A stretch of 64,000 bases of DNA from an uncultured Aurantimonas sp. (GCA_947488615.1 CANKZU010000006.1:157574-221573); one strand, 5' to 3'; positions 25,042-35,288 are shown, numbered from the stretch's first letter. Program-made: numbers and translations. The notes: generated by a model from the sequence alone, not told the origin.

Positions 25042-26124
25042 TCACCGCAGTTTCAGGGTCGACAGGCCGACGAAGGCCAACATGAAGGCGATGATCCAGA
25101 AGCGCACGACGACCTGGCTTTCGGTCCAGCCGAGCTTTTCGAAATGATGGTGGATCGGCGCCATCAGGAAGACCCGCTTGCCGGTCAGCTTGAACGAGGC
25201 GACCTGGATGATCACCGACAGCGCCTCGATGACGAACAGGCCGCCGATGATCGCCAGCACCAGTTCATGCTTGGTCGCGACGGCGATCGTGCCGGTCATC
25301 CCGCCGAGGGCGAGCGAGCCGGTGTCGCCCATGAAGATCGCCGCCGGCGGCGCGTTGAACCACAGGAAGCCCAGTCCGGCGCCGATGACCGCGCCGCAGA
25401 GCGGGGCCAGTTCGCCGGTGCCGACGACATAGTGGATCTGAAGATAATTGGAGAAGTTCACATTGCCGGCGATATAGGCGATCAGCCCGAAGGCGGCGGC
25501 CGCGATCATGATCGGCACGATCGCCAGCCCGTCGAGCCCGTCGGTCAGGTTCACCGCGTTGGCGGATCCGACCACGACGAAGGCCGCGAAGCCGACATAG
25601 AACCAGCCGAGATCCAGGAGCAAGGATTTCACGAAGGGGAAGGCCAGCGACGTGGCGAAACTGCCGGTTCCAGCATAGACGATCAGGACCGAAGCCGCGA
25701 TCGCGATCAGGAACTCCAGGGCCAGGCGGGACTTGCCGGAAAAACCCTTGTCGTTCTGCTTCGTCACTTTCAGAAAATCGTCGTAAAACCCGATCGCCCC
25801 GAAGCCGACCGTGACCAGCAGCACCGTCCAGACGTAGAGGTTGCTCAGATCCGCCCACAGCATCGCCGAGACGAGAAAACCCGAGAGAATCATCAGTCCG
25901 CCCATGGTGGGCGTGCCGGCCTTCTTGAAATGGGTCTGCGGCCCGTCGGCGCGGATCGGCTGGCCCTTGCCCTGGCGAATGCGCAGATTGGCGATGATCG
26001 CCGGGCCGAACAGAAACACGACGATGAAGCCGGTGATCATCGACGCACCGGTTCGGAACGTGATGTAGCGAAAGACATTGAAGAGTGGGAAGTCGGCGCC
26101 GAACTGGCCGAGATAAGCGATCAT
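25042..26124 (-). CDS. mraY: Phospho-MurNAc-pentapeptide transferase MraY
   Basis: A 360-residue membrane enzyme with about ten membrane segments that makes lipid I on undecaprenyl phosphate. The catalytic-site segments [13 protein letters not shown] and P-I-H-H-H-F-E are intact. ATGA overlap with murF. Confidence 0.98.
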   Translation of the reverse strand: MIAYLGQFGADFPLFNVFRYITFRTGASMITGFIVVFLFGPAIIANLRIRQGKGQPIRADGPQTHFKKAGTPTMGGLMILSGFLVSAMLWADLSNLYVWTVLLVTVGFGAIGFYDDFLKVTKQNDKGFSGKSRLALEFLIAIAASVLIVYAGTGSFATSLAFPFVKSLLLDLGWFYVGFAAFVVVGSANAVNLTDGLDGLAIVPIMIAAAAFGLIAYIAGNVNFSNYLQIHYVVGTGELAPLCGAVIGAGLGFLWFNAPPAAIFMGDTGSLALGGMTGTIAVATKHELVLAIIGGLFVIEALSVIIQVASFKLTGKRVFLMAPIHHHFEKLGWTESQVVVRFWIIAFMLAFVGLSTLKLR

Positions 26125-27596
26125 CGGGCAGCTCCAGCCGGGTCGATCTTGTCGGGGACCGGCGCCGCGCCGGTGGATGTCTGCGGCGGATAGGTCGTCA
26201 GCATCGTTTCCACCAAGGCGGTGAAGCCGATGCTTTTCGAGGCCTTTACCATAACGACGTCGCCAGCGCGGATCATCGTCAACAGGCTCGCCAGGAGTTC
26301 ATCGACACTGTCATGCCATTCGCGGTCGACCTGGCCTTCCAGCACGTCATCGAGCGCCTTCATCTCGTCACCGGCGAGAAAGACCCGATCAACGCCCGCC
26401 TCGGCGATCGGCCCGGCGAGATCGGCGTGCTGCGCCGGCGCGTGATCGCCCAGTTCCAGCATGTCGCCGAGGACGGCGATGCGGCGGCCACCCTCCCCGA
26501 CCGTCGCGACCTTCAAGACATCGAGTGCGGCACGCATCGAGGCCGGGTTGGCGTTGTAGCTGTCGTCGATGAGCTCGATCGAGCCGCCGCCCGGCATCGG
26601 CAGACGCGAGCGCGCGCCGCGCCCCTTGACCACGCGCCAGCTCGACAGCGCCGCCGCCACCGTCTGGACATCCGCGCCGGCAAGCTTCGCCGCGCCGAGC
26701 ACGGCGAGGACATTCTGTGCCATGTGCCGGCCGCTGGAAGTCAGATGCAACCGGACCGGCTCGCCACCGACGACCGCCTCGATCGCTGCGCCCTCGGCCG
26801 TCGGCTCGAAGCGAGCCAATGCGAAATCGGCGCCGTTCGCTTCGCCGAAGGTCGCGATCGCGGTGACGCCCGCCTTGCGGGCCATGGTGGCCAGCGGTCC
26901 GCAATGGGGATCATCGGCATTGAGGATCGCGGTGCCGCCCGTGACGAGCCCCTCGAAGATCTCGGCCTTCGCCTCGGCGATCTCCTCGAGGTCGCGGAAG
27001 TGGCCGAGATGAGCCGGGGCGATCAGCGTGATGATCGCCAGATGCGGCCGCACCAGCTTGACCAGCGGACGGATTTCGCCCGCATGGTTCATGCCGATCT
27101 CGAAGATCGCGAAGCCAGTGTCGGCCGGCATCCGGGCCAGGCTCAGCGGCACGCCCCAATGATTGTTGAACGACGCCGCGCTCGCATGGACGCGGCCGAC
27201 CGCCGAAAGGCCGTGGCGCAGCGCATCCTTGCTGGTCGTCTTGCCGACGCTGCCGGTCACCGCGATGATCTTCGCGCTCGAACGGGCGCGGGCGGCCGCG
27301 CCCAGACGGGACAGGGCATGCAACACGTCATCGACGACTAGCAGCGGTGATTGAACGCTGCCGAGTGCCGGCAGCTTGTGCTCCGCCACGACATGCAGAG
27401 CCGCACCGGCTTTCGTCGCCGCCGTCAGAAAGTCGTGGCCGTCGAACCGCTCGCCCTGGATGGCGAAGAAGGCCTCGCGCTCCCCGAGCGTTCGGGTATC
27501 GATGGAAATGCCGGAGATCGACGCCGGCAGATCGCCGACCGGCCGCGCGTTCATCGCCTGGATCAGGGCGGATGTCTCCCAAAGCGCTTCGCTCAT
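26121..27596 (-). CDS. murF: UDP-MurNAc-tripeptide-D-Ala-D-Ala ligase MurF
   Basis: A 491-residue Mur ligase that adds D-Ala-D-Ala to complete the pentapeptide. ATP loop [10 protein letters not shown] at about residues 115-124; the N-terminal domain carries the S-I-D-T-R-T-L segment. Coupled by 4-nt overlaps to murE upstream and mraY downstream. Confidence 0.97.
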   Translation of the reverse strand: MSEALWETSALIQAMNARPVGDLPASISGISIDTRTLGEREAFFAIQGERFDGHDFLTAATKAGAALHVVAEHKLPALGSVQSPLLVVDDVLHALSRLGAAARARSSAKIIAVTGSVGKTTSKDALRHGLSAVGRVHASAASFNNHWGVPLSLARMPADTGFAIFEIGMNHAGEIRPLVKLVRPHLAIITLIAPAHLGHFRDLEEIAEAKAEIFEGLVTGGTAILNADDPHCGPLATMARKAGVTAIATFGEANGADFALARFEPTAEGAAIEAVVGGEPVRLHLTSSGRHMAQNVLAVLGAAKLAGADVQTVAAALSSWRVVKGRGARSRLPMPGGGSIELIDDSYNANPASMRAALDVLKVATVGEGGRRIAVLGDMLELGDHAPAQHADLAGPIAEAGVDRVFLAGDEMKALDDVLEGQVDREWHDSVDELLASLLTMIRAGDVVMVKASKSIGFTALVETMLTTYPPQTSTGAAPVPDKIDPAGAAR

Positions 27597-29041
27597 CGGC
27601 CCGCCTCCGAGATCGCCGCGCGAACCTCTTCATGATCGCTGAAATGGTGGGTGACGTCGCCGACCGTCTGGCCGATCTCGTGCCCCTTGCCGGCGACCAC
27701 GACGGTATCGCCGGCTTGCGCCTGCCTTACGGCCTCGCGGATGGCCGCGCGGCGATCGGCGATTTCGGTTGCGCCGGGGGCCGCCTCCATGATCGCGGCG
27801 CGGATCGCCGCGGCGTCTTCCGAGCGCGGATTGTCGTCGGTGACGATGACCACATCGGCCAGTCGAGCGGCGATTTCGCCCATCATCGGGCGCTTGGCTC
27901 GATCGCGGTCGCCGCCGCAGCCGATGATGGCGACGACGCGGCCGGTGGTGAAAGGACGCACCGACGCCAGCACGTTTTCCAGCGCGTCCGGCTTGTGCGC
28001 GTAATCGACGAAAACAGGAGTTCCCTCAGCCGTCGTGCCGGCCAGATCCAGCCGGCCGGACGCGCCTTTCAGGAGCTCCAGCGCGGCCAGCGCGGCGTCG
28101 GTCGCAACGCCGGTGGTGATCGCGAGCCCGGCGGCCACCAGGGCATTGGACATCTGAAACTCGCCCGCCAGCGGCAGGACGATGCGATGGATCCGTCCTT
28201 CGGCCGCGATTTCCGCGACCTGGCAATGCCGTTGGTGCTCGAGCCGCTTCAAGGTGAGAAAGCCGCCATTTCGCCCGACGGTCAGCACCTTCGCGCCGAC
28301 ACCCGTGGCGACCTCGATCGCCCGGCCCGACCAGCGGTCGTCGGCGAAGATCACCGCCGGCGCGCCCTTCGGAAGAAGGGTCGTGAACAGCCGCATCTTG
28401 GCGCCGAAATAGGACTCGGCGTCGGGGTGATAGTCCAGATGGTCGTGGCCGAGATTGCTGAACCCCGCCGCCGCAAGCCGGACGCCGTCGAGCCGCCGCT
28501 GATCGAGACCGTGGCTCGATGCTTCCATCGCCGCGTGAGTGACGCCTTCGGCCGCGAGGTCGGCCATCAGCTTCGCAAGCGCGACCGGATCGGGCGTCGT
28601 CAGCGTGCCGTATTCGTCCCGGCTCGGCGAAACGACGCCGGTCGTGCCGATCGAAGCGGCGGCGACCCCCTGGCTGGCCCAGATCTGGCGGACAAAGGTG
28701 GTGATCGAGGTCTTGCCGGCCGTGCCGGTGACGGCCACGACCTGCTCTGGCTGGGCATCATAGAACCTGGCGGCCATGAGGGCGATGGCGTGACGCGGAT
28801 CGCCAGCACGCAGGATCGGCAGGTGTGATTCGATCGCGGCGTCGTCCGCCGCGAGAATGGCGACCGCGCCGCTCGCCTCGGCCGCGGCGACGTATCGCGC
28901 CCCGTCGGCCCGCGTCCCCGACAATGCCGCGAACAGAAATCCGTCGCCAACGCTGCGGGAATCAGCCGACAGTCCAGCGATCTCCGGATCGTCTTCATCG
29001 CCGGTCTTGGCCAGGCCGTCTGCGAGTTGGGATAGCTTCAT
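27593..29041 (-). CDS. murE: UDP-MurNAc-dipeptide meso-diaminopimelate ligase MurE
   Basis: A 482-residue Mur ligase. ATP loop G-T-A-G-K-T-S. The D-N-P-R motif (in [10 protein letters not shown]) is the mark of enzymes that add meso-diaminopimelate rather than lysine, as expected for a Gram-negative wall. A gap of 109 bp separates it from ftsI; an 8-bp inverted repeat (TTCACCAA at 29041-29048, TTGGTGAA at 29119-29126) spans that gap, of unknown meaning. Confidence 0.97.
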   Translation of the reverse strand: MKLSQLADGLAKTGDEDDPEIAGLSADSRSVGDGFLFAALSGTRADGARYVAAAEASGAVAILAADDAAIESHLPILRAGDPRHAIALMAARFYDAQPEQVVAVTGTAGKTSITTFVRQIWASQGVAAASIGTTGVVSPSRDEYGTLTTPDPVALAKLMADLAAEGVTHAAMEASSHGLDQRRLDGVRLAAAGFSNLGHDHLDYHPDAESYFGAKMRLFTTLLPKGAPAVIFADDRWSGRAIEVATGVGAKVLTVGRNGGFLTLKRLEHQRHCQVAEIAAEGRIHRIVLPLAGEFQMSNALVAAGLAITTGVATDAALAALELLKGASGRLDLAGTTAEGTPVFVDYAHKPDALENVLASVRPFTTGRVVAIIGCGGDRDRAKRPMMGEIAARLADVVIVTDDNPRSEDAAAIRAAIMEAAPGATEIADRRAAIREAVRQAQAGDTVVVAGKGHEIGQTVGDVTHHFSDHEEVRAAISEAGR

Positions 29042-29150
29042 TCACCAATATCCGCGCTGTACCGAATAGCCGGCGCATCCCTCGCCGACTCGTCGGACTT
29101 CTATAACTTGCGGGCCGCTTGGTGAAGGTCGGTTCGGACGTTCACAGTTG

Positions 29151-30887
29151 CTAATAGGAGACGAGCAGCGACTTTCCGTCCTCGCCGAAATCCGGACGGA
29201 CCTTCAACAGCGTCGCGGACCGGCGGATGATGTTGGCGACCGTCGGCGCCGCGTTCATACCGGCGGTGGCGTAAACCTGACCCTCCTCGGCTTTCGGTTC
29301 GTCGACGACGACGAGAACGACGTAGCGCGGCTTGTCGATCGGAAAGGCCGACAGGAAGGCGTTGAATTTCTTGGTGTCGGAGTAGCGGCCATTGACCACC
29401 TTGTTGGCGGTGCCGGTCTTGCCACCGACCTTGTAGCCAGGCACGTCGGCCCGATTGCCTGAGCCGCGCTGGTCGGCGACATTGAGGCGGAAGAGCGAGC
29501 GCATCTGGTCGCTGGTTTTTTCGGACACCACCCGTGTTGCAACGGCCTCCGCCTCTTCGCGGGTGCGCGGCAGGAAGGTCGGAGGAATCAGCTTGCCGCC
29601 GTTCATCAGCGCGGCCGCGGCCACCGCCGTCTGCAGCGGCGTCGTCGACACGCCGTGACCGAAGGAAATCGTGACCGAGTTGATCTGCTTCCATTCCTTG
29701 GGCTGGGTCGGAGACGCCACTTCCGGGAGTTCGGTCTGCATTTTGCTGAGCAGCCCCATTCGGGTCAGGAACTCCTTGTGCCCCGCGATGCCGACCGCCT
29801 CTGCTTCCTTGGCGGTGCCGATATTCGACGAGTAGATAAAGATTTCCGGGACGCTGAGCACCCTGCGCTTGCCGTGGAAATCGCTGATGGTGAAGCCGCC
29901 GATCCGGATCGGCCGGGTCGCGTCGAAGGAATCGGTGATCTTCACCTTGCCGGAGTCGAGCGCCATCGCGGTGGTAAAGGTCTTGAAGGTCGACCCCATT
30001 TCGTAAAGACCCGCCGACATGCGGTTCATGCGATCCTTTTCGAGGGCCTGCTTCGGTTCGTTCGGATCGTAGTCGGGCAGCGAGGTCATGGCGACGACTT
30101 CGCCGGTCTGAACGTCGAGCACGACGCCGCCGGCCGCGATCGCGCGGTAGCGCTTCATGGCTGCCGCGATCTCGTCGCGAACGATATGCTGGACGCGCAG
30201 ATCGATCGACAGCCGCATCGGCTCCAGATCGGTGTCGACGGCCAGACCCGTGTTCTGCAACGCACGATAGCCCTCGTCGTCGACGTATTTCTCCATGCCC
30301 GCGATGCCCTGATTGTCGACATTGACGGTACCGACGATGAAGCCCGCCGAACTGCCGCCGGGATAGAAGCGGCGTTTCTCGGTGCGAAATCCGATACCGG
30401 GAATGCCGAGATCGAGGATCGCCTGCTGCTGGCCCGGCGTCAGCTCGCGCCGCAACCAGATGAAACCGGCTTCGCTGGCCAACCGGCGATAAAGCCATTT
30501 GGGATCGAGATCGGGCAGGACCGAGAGCAACAGTTCGCTCGCCTCATCCGGATCGATGATACGCCGGGGCTCGGCGAAGAGCGATGCGGTCTTGATGTCG
30601 GTGGCGAGCACTTCGCCGTTGCGGTCGACGAGATCCGGCCGGGCAGCCATGATCAGGTCGCTAGCGCCTCTGGACGACGCCGTTTCGGCCGGCGCGACGC
30701 CCCACATGACGAGACGGCCGCCGATGACGCCATAGACGGCCACGAAAAGGCCGACGGCGATGGTGAAGCGGCCGCGATTCTTAGGCGCGACGTGGCGGCG
30801 GCCCTGTCGAGCGAAGACGTCTAGTTTGGAAGCCGCCGGTACAGGTGCCGTTGCCCTGGCGCGTTTGAAAGGATTTGCGATGCGCAT
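29151..30887 (-). CDS. ftsI: Septal transpeptidase FtsI (PBP3)
   Basis: A 578-residue class B penicillin-binding protein anchored by one N-terminal membrane segment (about residues 40-60). The transpeptidase motifs are S-T-F-K (active serine, in M-G-S-T-F-K-T-F), S-S-N (Y-S-S-N-I-G-T-A-K) and K-T-G (V-G-G-K-T-G-T-A-N-K). ATG 30887 shares one base with the ftsL stop; a GTG at 30890 is the alternative start. It cross-links septal peptidoglycan with FtsW. Confidence 0.97.
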   Translation of the reverse strand: MRIANPFKRARATAPVPAASKLDVFARQGRRHVAPKNRGRFTIAVGLFVAVYGVIGGRLVMWGVAPAETASSRGASDLIMAARPDLVDRNGEVLATDIKTASLFAEPRRIIDPDEASELLLSVLPDLDPKWLYRRLASEAGFIWLRRELTPGQQQAILDLGIPGIGFRTEKRRFYPGGSSAGFIVGTVNVDNQGIAGMEKYVDDEGYRALQNTGLAVDTDLEPMRLSIDLRVQHIVRDEIAAAMKRYRAIAAGGVVLDVQTGEVVAMTSLPDYDPNEPKQALEKDRMNRMSAGLYEMGSTFKTFTTAMALDSGKVKITDSFDATRPIRIGGFTISDFHGKRRVLSVPEIFIYSSNIGTAKEAEAVGIAGHKEFLTRMGLLSKMQTELPEVASPTQPKEWKQINSVTISFGHGVSTTPLQTAVAAAALMNGGKLIPPTFLPRTREEAEAVATRVVSEKTSDQMRSLFRLNVADQRGSGNRADVPGYKVGGKTGTANKVVNGRYSDTKKFNAFLSAFPIDKPRYVVLVVVDEPKAEEGQVYATAGMNAAPTVANIIRRSATLLKVRPDFGEDGKSLLVSY

Positions 30888-31243
30888 CACCGGACCACCG
30901 TTTCCGAGTTGTCGGCATAGCCGCCGAGCGTGTTGGTCTGATCGGGAAGGAAGTTCACCGGCCGTGCGGGCAATTGATCAGGCTCGACGATCTGATCGGG
31001 TCGCATCGGCTGGAGCTTGAGGTCCGACGCGAAGGCGTCGACCAGGCGCTGCAGCCGTCCTGGCTGATCGAGCAGACTCCAGTCGGCCTCGAGCAGGGCG
31101 ACGGTCTCGCGCTCCATCGCGATCCGGCGCTCGACCTTGGCGACTTCCGCCTCGAGCAGTTCGGCCTCGTGCTTGATCTTGTAGGTCCAGGCCGCGGCGG
31201 AAATCATGACCGCGATGAGAACGATGTCGAGGGTCTTCAACAT
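30887..31243 (-). CDS. ftsL: Cell division protein FtsL
   Basis: A 118-residue small bitopic membrane protein: one membrane segment near the start (V-L-I-A-V-M-I-S-A-A-A-W) and a leucine-rich coiled coil (about residues 25-70). Called from these and from its fixed place between rsmH and ftsI; the primary sequence of FtsL is poorly conserved. It acts in the FtsQLB complex that activates FtsWI. Confidence 0.88.
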   Translation of the reverse strand: MLKTLDIVLIAVMISAAAWTYKIKHEAELLEAEVAKVERRIAMERETVALLEADWSLLDQPGRLQRLVDAFASDLKLQPMRPDQIVEPDQLPARPVNFLPDQTNTLGGYADNSETVVR

Positions 31244-31248
31244 GGCTG

Positions 31249-32283
31249 TCAGTCTCCGGTCTGAGGAAGGTCGGCGAGCGATGGCAGGGCCGCGAAAGCG
31301 AGCGCGTTGGCTTCGCCGCGTGGCGCCTCGCCGGTTCGCACGCCCGAGCGCAGTTTGGCCGAGCGGGCGCGCGGGTTGCGTGCCGCTTCCGAGTCGGAGG
31401 CGGCGAACGCCTTGTTGCGGGCCTCGAAGGTCTGCGTCGCGGGAGCGATGTCCGGCAGGTGCCGCGATCCCGACGGCGGCGACGAGCGATCACGCAGGAA
31501 GCGCTTTACGATGCGATCCTCGAGCGAATGGAAGGTGACTACGACAAGGCGGCCGCCGGGCTTCAACACCCGCTCGGCCGCGATCAATGCGCGGGCAAGC
31601 TCGCCCAGTTCGTCATTGACGAAGATGCGCAGTCCCTGAAAACTGCGGGTCGCGGGATCGATCCGATCCTTGGGCGAGCGCCCCACCACCCGGCCGATGA
31701 CGGCGGCGAGATCAAGGGTTCGGGTGAACGGCTTTTCCGCACGGCGGGCCTCGATCGCCCGCGCGACGCGCCCGGCCTGCTTCTCCTCGCCCAGGAAACC
31801 GAGGACGCGCGCCAGGTCGCCCAGCTTCAGCCGGTTGACGACATCGGCGGCGGTCGGGCCGGATGCGCCCATGCGCATATCGAGAGGCCCGTCCTTCTGG
31901 AAGGAAAAGCCGCGCTCGGCCGCGTCTATCTGCATCGACGAAACGCCGATGTCGAGCACGATGCCGTCGACCACGCCGCCATGATTTTCAACGATCGCCT
32001 CGAGGTCGCCGAAGCGGCCCTCGACCATCGTCATCCGGCCGTCGTAACTTTCGGCCAGCCTGCGCCCGACTGCCACCGCCGAGGGGTCGCGATCGATGGC
32101 CACGACACTGGCACCGCGATCCAGAATGGCACGCGTATAGCCGCCCGCGCCGAAGGTGCCGTCGACAATTATTTCGCCCGGCTGCGGGGCAAGCGCCCCC
32201 AGAACCTCCTCGAGAAGCACCGGAACGTGACGAGCCGGTCCGCCAACGACGGGATCCTCGGTCCCGCCGTGACCCGCCATCAT
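31249..32283 (-). CDS. rsmH: 16S rRNA (cytosine-1402-N4)-methyltransferase RsmH
   Basis: A 344-residue SAM-dependent methyltransferase (MraW) of 16S rRNA C1402. The SAM-binding segment [11 protein letters not shown] lies near residue 40, and the family marker H-V-P-V-L-L-E-E-V just before it. The first ATG (32283) overlaps the mraZ stop by 4 nt, with a second ATG directly behind it. Longer in-frame extensions run through mraZ and are not real. Confidence 0.97.
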   Translation of the reverse strand: MMAGHGGTEDPVVGGPARHVPVLLEEVLGALAPQPGEIIVDGTFGAGGYTRAILDRGASVVAIDRDPSAVAVGRRLAESYDGRMTMVEGRFGDLEAIVENHGGVVDGIVLDIGVSSMQIDAAERGFSFQKDGPLDMRMGASGPTAADVVNRLKLGDLARVLGFLGEEKQAGRVARAIEARRAEKPFTRTLDLAAVIGRVVGRSPKDRIDPATRSFQGLRIFVNDELGELARALIAAERVLKPGGRLVVVTFHSLEDRIVKRFLRDRSSPPSGSRHLPDIAPATQTFEARNKAFAASDSEAARNPRARSAKLRSGVRTGEAPRGEANALAFAALPSLADLPQTGD

Positions 32284-32741
32284 TCCGGTGATCCCGCTGA
32301 CGTGCCGACCAAACCACGCGCTGCCAAAAGGCGCGCCCTCGCTTCGGCCCGGTACGCCTCGAACCGCGACGGCTCCCAGAGCTGGAAGAAATCGCGGGCA
32401 CCCACGAAGGCCACCTGATCGGTGATCCCCGTATGCGAGCGAACGAAGTCGGTCATGGTGATCCGTCCCTCGCTGTCGAATTTCAGATACATCCCGTCGC
32501 CGAAAGCGAAGACCGACAAATCCTGGAACGTTTCGCTGAACGGGCTGGTCGCATCCATCTGCCGTTCGAAACGCTCCAGGAGATCGGGACCGCCGACATC
32601 CATCACCGGCTGGCCGAGACTGCGCATGGCAAACAACTCGCGAATGCCGCGCGTCGCGATCACCTGCCGAAACGCGGCCGGAACCGATACGCGACCCTTG
32701 GCGTCGACATTGTTCACCCAGTTGGAGAGAAACCGGTCCAT
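32280..32741 (-). CDS. mraZ: Transcriptional regulator MraZ
   Basis: A 153-residue SpoVT/AbrB-like double-domain protein, with the conserved D-A-K-G-R-V-S-V-P repeat near residue 13 and D-S-E-G-R-I-T-M near 88. In E. coli MraZ represses the dcw promoter by binding TGGGN repeats 10 bp apart. It is the first gene of the dcw cluster; candidate binding repeats lie 200 bp upstream inside the promoter. Confidence 0.97.
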   Translation of the reverse strand: MDRFLSNWVNNVDAKGRVSVPAAFRQVIATRGIRELFAMRSLGQPVMDVGGPDLLERFERQMDATSPFSETFQDLSVFAFGDGMYLKFDSEGRITMTDFVRSHTGITDQVAFVGARDFFQLWEPSRFEAYRAEARARLLAARGLVGTSAGSPE

Positions 32742-32930
32742 CAGTTCGCGAAGGCTTTGAAGCGACCGGTTTGCATTCCATCAAAACCCCCGCTCGTCTG
32801 CCGCCCCACCGACACAGTTCCGCAACGGCGAAGCGTGCCATACGGCACTCTTCGCCGGCCTCGGATCGCCCGAAGCCCGGCCTGCGATGTTCGAAATGGG
32901 GCACTGACCGAGCCCCGAATGATGAATTAC

Positions 32931-32959
32931 CGGATAGCATGGGCACTCTTGGGCGTCAA
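32931..32959 (-). promoter_or_regulatory. Predicted promoter of mraZ and the dcw cluster
   Basis: On the minus strand TTGACG (32959-32954), a 17-bp spacer and TATCCG (32936-32931) form a vegetative-type promoter, giving an untranslated leader of about 180 nt before mraZ. The TGGG repeats described separately overlap it. Confidence 0.6.
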
Positions 32960-32964
32960 TGGGA
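32940..32964 (+). promoter_or_regulatory. Triple TGGGN repeat, candidate MraZ operator
   Basis: TGGGC-ACTCT-TGGGC-GTCAA-TGGGA: three copies at an exact 10-bp period, the spacing known for E. coli MraZ sites. They read on the + strand, opposite to mraZ, and lie over the -35 element and spacer of the predicted promoter. Binding there would block transcription. The reversed orientation is unusual relative to what I recall for E. coli. Confidence 0.6.
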
Positions 32965-33017
32965 TAGACCGACACAACGCCTCTCGAAAGACATGCCAAA
33001 TTTTTAGACAGACAGTC

Positions 33018-33032
33018 TTAACACCCTATTAA
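33018..33032. promoter_or_regulatory. CtrA-type box upstream of mraZ
   Basis: A perfect TTAA-CACCCTA-TTAA lies in an AT-rich stretch about 60 bp upstream of the mraZ -35 element. It could also mark a second, more distant promoter. The rest of the 510-bp region between mraZ and rnpB holds a small hairpin (33078-33095, on the minus strand followed by a short T-rich stretch) and the rnpB terminator, and no gene. Confidence 0.6.
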
Positions 33033-33183
33033 TATTGATATTTTTGGAATTACTGACGTCCTCCCCTAAAATGACGTGCCGGTAAATCAACCGGCCTTCG
33101 GCGTGGGGTGAGAGCATCCTGTTGGCAGCAAAAACAAAGGATTGCGGACGAATTCACGCGCGGTGTGGGCGCGACCCAAAACA

Positions 33184-33203
33184 CGACCGGAATAGTCCGG
33201 TCG
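33184..33203 (-). terminator. Rho-independent terminator downstream of rnpB
   Basis: A perfect 8-base stem CGACCGGA/TCCGGTCG with a 4-base loop, followed on the minus strand by TGTTTT. It lies about 50 nt beyond the 3' end of the RNase P RNA. Confidence 0.75.
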
Positions 33204-33252
33204 CGGCTGAGGGATGCGGCTCTAAATTTCACCGAGGAGGCGCAAGGGAAAG

Positions 33253-33698
33253 AGCCAGTCGGCCTGTAAGCCGGGTTCTGTAAGCGGCAAAACCGCCTGG
33301 CGACCATTCCTCTGGGACGGTCCTTGCGAACCGCCTCGAGCAACCCACCCGGACGACCGGCCCGGAGAAGGGCTGGCGATGTCACCCGAAGGCGAACCGC
33401 CGCGTCGTCCCTATTCGGTCTTGCTCCCGGTGGGGTTTACCGTGCCGCTGCCGTTGCCGGAAGCGCGGTGGGCTCTTACCCCACCGTTTCACCCTTACCC
33501 CGCCAATACTGCGGCTCCGCTGCCGAGGCTCTTGCGCCGGTCGAGCCGCACTATAGGCGGGGCGGTCTGTTTTCTGTGGCACTTTCCCTGGGGTCGCCCC
33601 CGCCGGACGTTATCCGGCACCGTTTCTCCGTGGAGCCCGGACTTTCCTCCCCCGCCGTCTTTCGACGTATGACGGGAGCGGTCGCCCAGCCGACTGGT
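33253..33698 (-). ncRNA. rnpB: RNase P RNA, bacterial class A
   Basis: This is the catalytic RNA of RNase P, which trims tRNA 5' leaders. The universally conserved segment GAGGAAAGTCCGGGCTC is readable on the minus strand at about 33631-33652. The ends pair as helix P1: CCAGTCGGC at the 5' end (33697-33689) with GCCGACTGG at the 3' end (33263-33255). The length of about 446 nt fits alphaproteobacteria. Ends are set by P1 and may be off by a few bases. Open frames on either strand inside it are accidental. Confidence 0.93.
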
Positions 33699-33704
33699 AT
33701 CCCG

Positions 33705-33733
33705 TAGGTGTCCGCGCGAAGAACGGAAGTCAA
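33705..33733 (-). promoter_or_regulatory. Promoter of rnpB
   Basis: On the minus strand TTGACT (33733-33728), a 17-bp spacer and CACCTA (33710-33705). The start would fall about 7 nt further, at the 5' base of helix P1, which supports both calls. The -10 element is weak. Confidence 0.6.
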
Positions 33734-33768
33734 TGGCAATCTCGACCAGGACCCCAAGCGGGCGCGAC

Positions 33769-34476
33769 CTACGGCGTCGATCGTCCCGCCGGGGTCGCGC
33801 GCATTCGCGCGATGAACTCGCGCAGCAGCGGTGTCCGTCGTGGTCGGAAGCTCTCATTCGTCGAACGAAGGTCCAAAATGCGCGTCAAGACGAATTTTCG
33901 GAAATCCTGACGCAGGCAACACCATGCCAGGAGCATCATGGTTGTGTCGAGATAGACGATGGACAGCGGATAGACGCGCCGCTCGGTCGCCTTGTCCGCC
34001 GCGTCGACATAGGCGATCTCGATGGCCTCCTCCCGCCAACAAGCCTCGCGCAGCATCCCCATATCAATGCGCGGAATTGGACGGCGTTCATAGCGGTAGA
34101 CCTTCAACACCGCATGCATGGCCTGCTGCTGGAGTCGCTCGGGCAAGGTGGCGATGGTCTTGGCAAGAACCGCATCCGCGGCTTTGGCGAGTTCCGGATC
34201 ACCCACGTGCCGGACCTCGGCCAATCCCAGCACCAGCGCCTCAATTTCCAACCGGGAGAAGGTTTGCGGCGGCAACGCCGGATCCTCGACCATCCGGTAA
34301 CCGTAACCGGCAGCGCCGTCGATCACCGCGCCGGCCGCCCGCAAGCTGTCGATATCGCGATAGAGCGTGCGCTGTGACACGCCGGTCTCGTCCGCCAGCC
34401 GCGTGGCGGTGATGGGACCCGGCAGGGTTCGCAGACATTGCAGAAGATTGAGAAGACGGTCGCTGCGGCTCATCAT
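33769..34476 (-). CDS. YafY-type transcriptional regulator (HTH_11 and WYL domain)
   Basis: A 235-residue DNA-binding protein: an N-terminal winged helix (residues 5-58, with T-A-T-R-L-A-D-E-T-G-V-S-Q-R-T-L-Y-R-D-I) and a C-terminal WYL-type sensor domain (about 135-225). WYL regulators respond to nucleic acids or small ligands. It is divergent from the GST gene, 74 bp apart, which suggests it controls that gene and itself. Confidence 0.88.
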   Translation of the reverse strand: MMSRSDRLLNLLQCLRTLPGPITATRLADETGVSQRTLYRDIDSLRAAGAVIDGAAGYGYRMVEDPALPPQTFSRLEIEALVLGLAEVRHVGDPELAKAADAVLAKTIATLPERLQQQAMHAVLKVYRYERRPIPRIDMGMLREACWREEAIEIAYVDAADKATERRVYPLSIVYLDTTMMLLAWCCLRQDFRKFVLTRILDLRSTNESFRPRRTPLLREFIARMRATPAGRSTP

Positions 34477-34550
34477 CCTACTGACGGAAAATGACAGGAG
34501 GAGGCGAGCATAATGGCCTTCTTCACAAACGCAAAAACAAGGATGACCCC

Positions 34551-35159
34551 ATGCTGACCCTCTACCACGCCCCGCGTTCGCGTTCGTCCCGCATCATTCG
34601 TCTGATCGACGAGTTGGGAATCATGGACAAGATCGACATAAATATCGTGACCATCCCGCGTCAGGATGGGTCGGGCGGCCGCGATCCGAAAAATCCGCAC
34701 CCGGAGGGCAAGGTTCCGCTCCTCGTCCACGATGGCGTGGACATCTGGGAAACACCGGCCATCATTCTTTATCTGACCGACCTGTTCCCCAACGCCGGTT
34801 TCGCCCCGTCCGTCGGCGACCCGAAGCGCGGCGCTTACCTGAGCTGGCTTGCCTATTACGGCGACGTCGTCGAGCCGGTCTTGATCTGCCAAGCGGCGGA
34901 ACTGGAGCATCCTTACCTCTCGGCGACGTTCCGGAACATGTCGGCGGTCGCGAATCGATTGTCGCGCGCCCTGTCCCAGAGCCCGTTCTTGCTGAGCGAA
35001 GCGTTCACTGCGGCCGACCTTCTGCTCAGTTCGCCGTTCACCTGGTTTCCCGAGGCGACTCCGGACGTGCCGGCCATTCGCGATTGGGTTAACCGGTGCG
35101 AAGCGCAGCCATCCGCCGAACGCCTGATCGCGTTCGAGTCCAAAGCTCTGGCCGGATGA
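34551..35159 (+). CDS. Glutathione S-transferase family protein
   Basis: A 202-residue GST: thioredoxin-like N-terminal domain (starting L-T-L-Y-H-A-P-R-S-R-S-S-R) and an all-helical C-terminal domain with the F-T-A-A-D-L-L-L cap motif near 163. It conjugates or reduces electrophiles with glutathione. ATG 34551 has AAGGATG 5 nt upstream; an in-frame start at 34491 has no homology-like sequence. Controlled probably by the divergent YafY-type gene. Confidence 0.88.
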   Translation: MLTLYHAPRSRSSRIIRLIDELGIMDKIDINIVTIPRQDGSGGRDPKNPHPEGKVPLLVHDGVDIWETPAIILYLTDLFPNAGFAPSVGDPKRGAYLSWLAYYGDVVEPVLICQAAELEHPYLSATFRNMSAVANRLSRALSQSPFLLSEAFTAADLLLSSPFTWFPEATPDVPAIRDWVNRCEAQPSAERLIAFESKALAG

Positions 35160-35227
35160 TGAGGCCGAGAATGTTTCCGCCGGGTCCCTGAGCATCGGCA
35201 CGAACAGCGACTCTGCCTCCCAAACGC

Positions 35228-35259
35228 AAAACACCCGGCGCCCTCACGCCGGGTGTTTT
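35228..35259. terminator. Bidirectional terminator between the GST and SLT genes
   Basis: A perfect 13-base stem (35228-35240 with 35247-35259) with a 6-base loop, with A-run on one side and T-run on the other, serves both convergent genes. Confidence 0.92.
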
Positions 35260-35288
35260 CCATTTCGAAGCGATGGCGGCGTGCCGTC

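Noticed and set aside
29083..29095. CCGAC-TC-GTCGG as a hairpin
   Set aside because: The two-base loop cannot form a stable RNA hairpin.
33078..33095. Hairpin GCCGGT-AAATCA-ACCGGC as a separate terminator
   Set aside because: The stem is only six bases and the following minus-strand stretch is weakly T-rich; the rnpB terminator at 33184 is better, so it was only mentioned.
33324..33707. Small open frames on the plus strand
   Set aside because: They fall within RNase P RNA, whose conserved core and P1 ends are clear.
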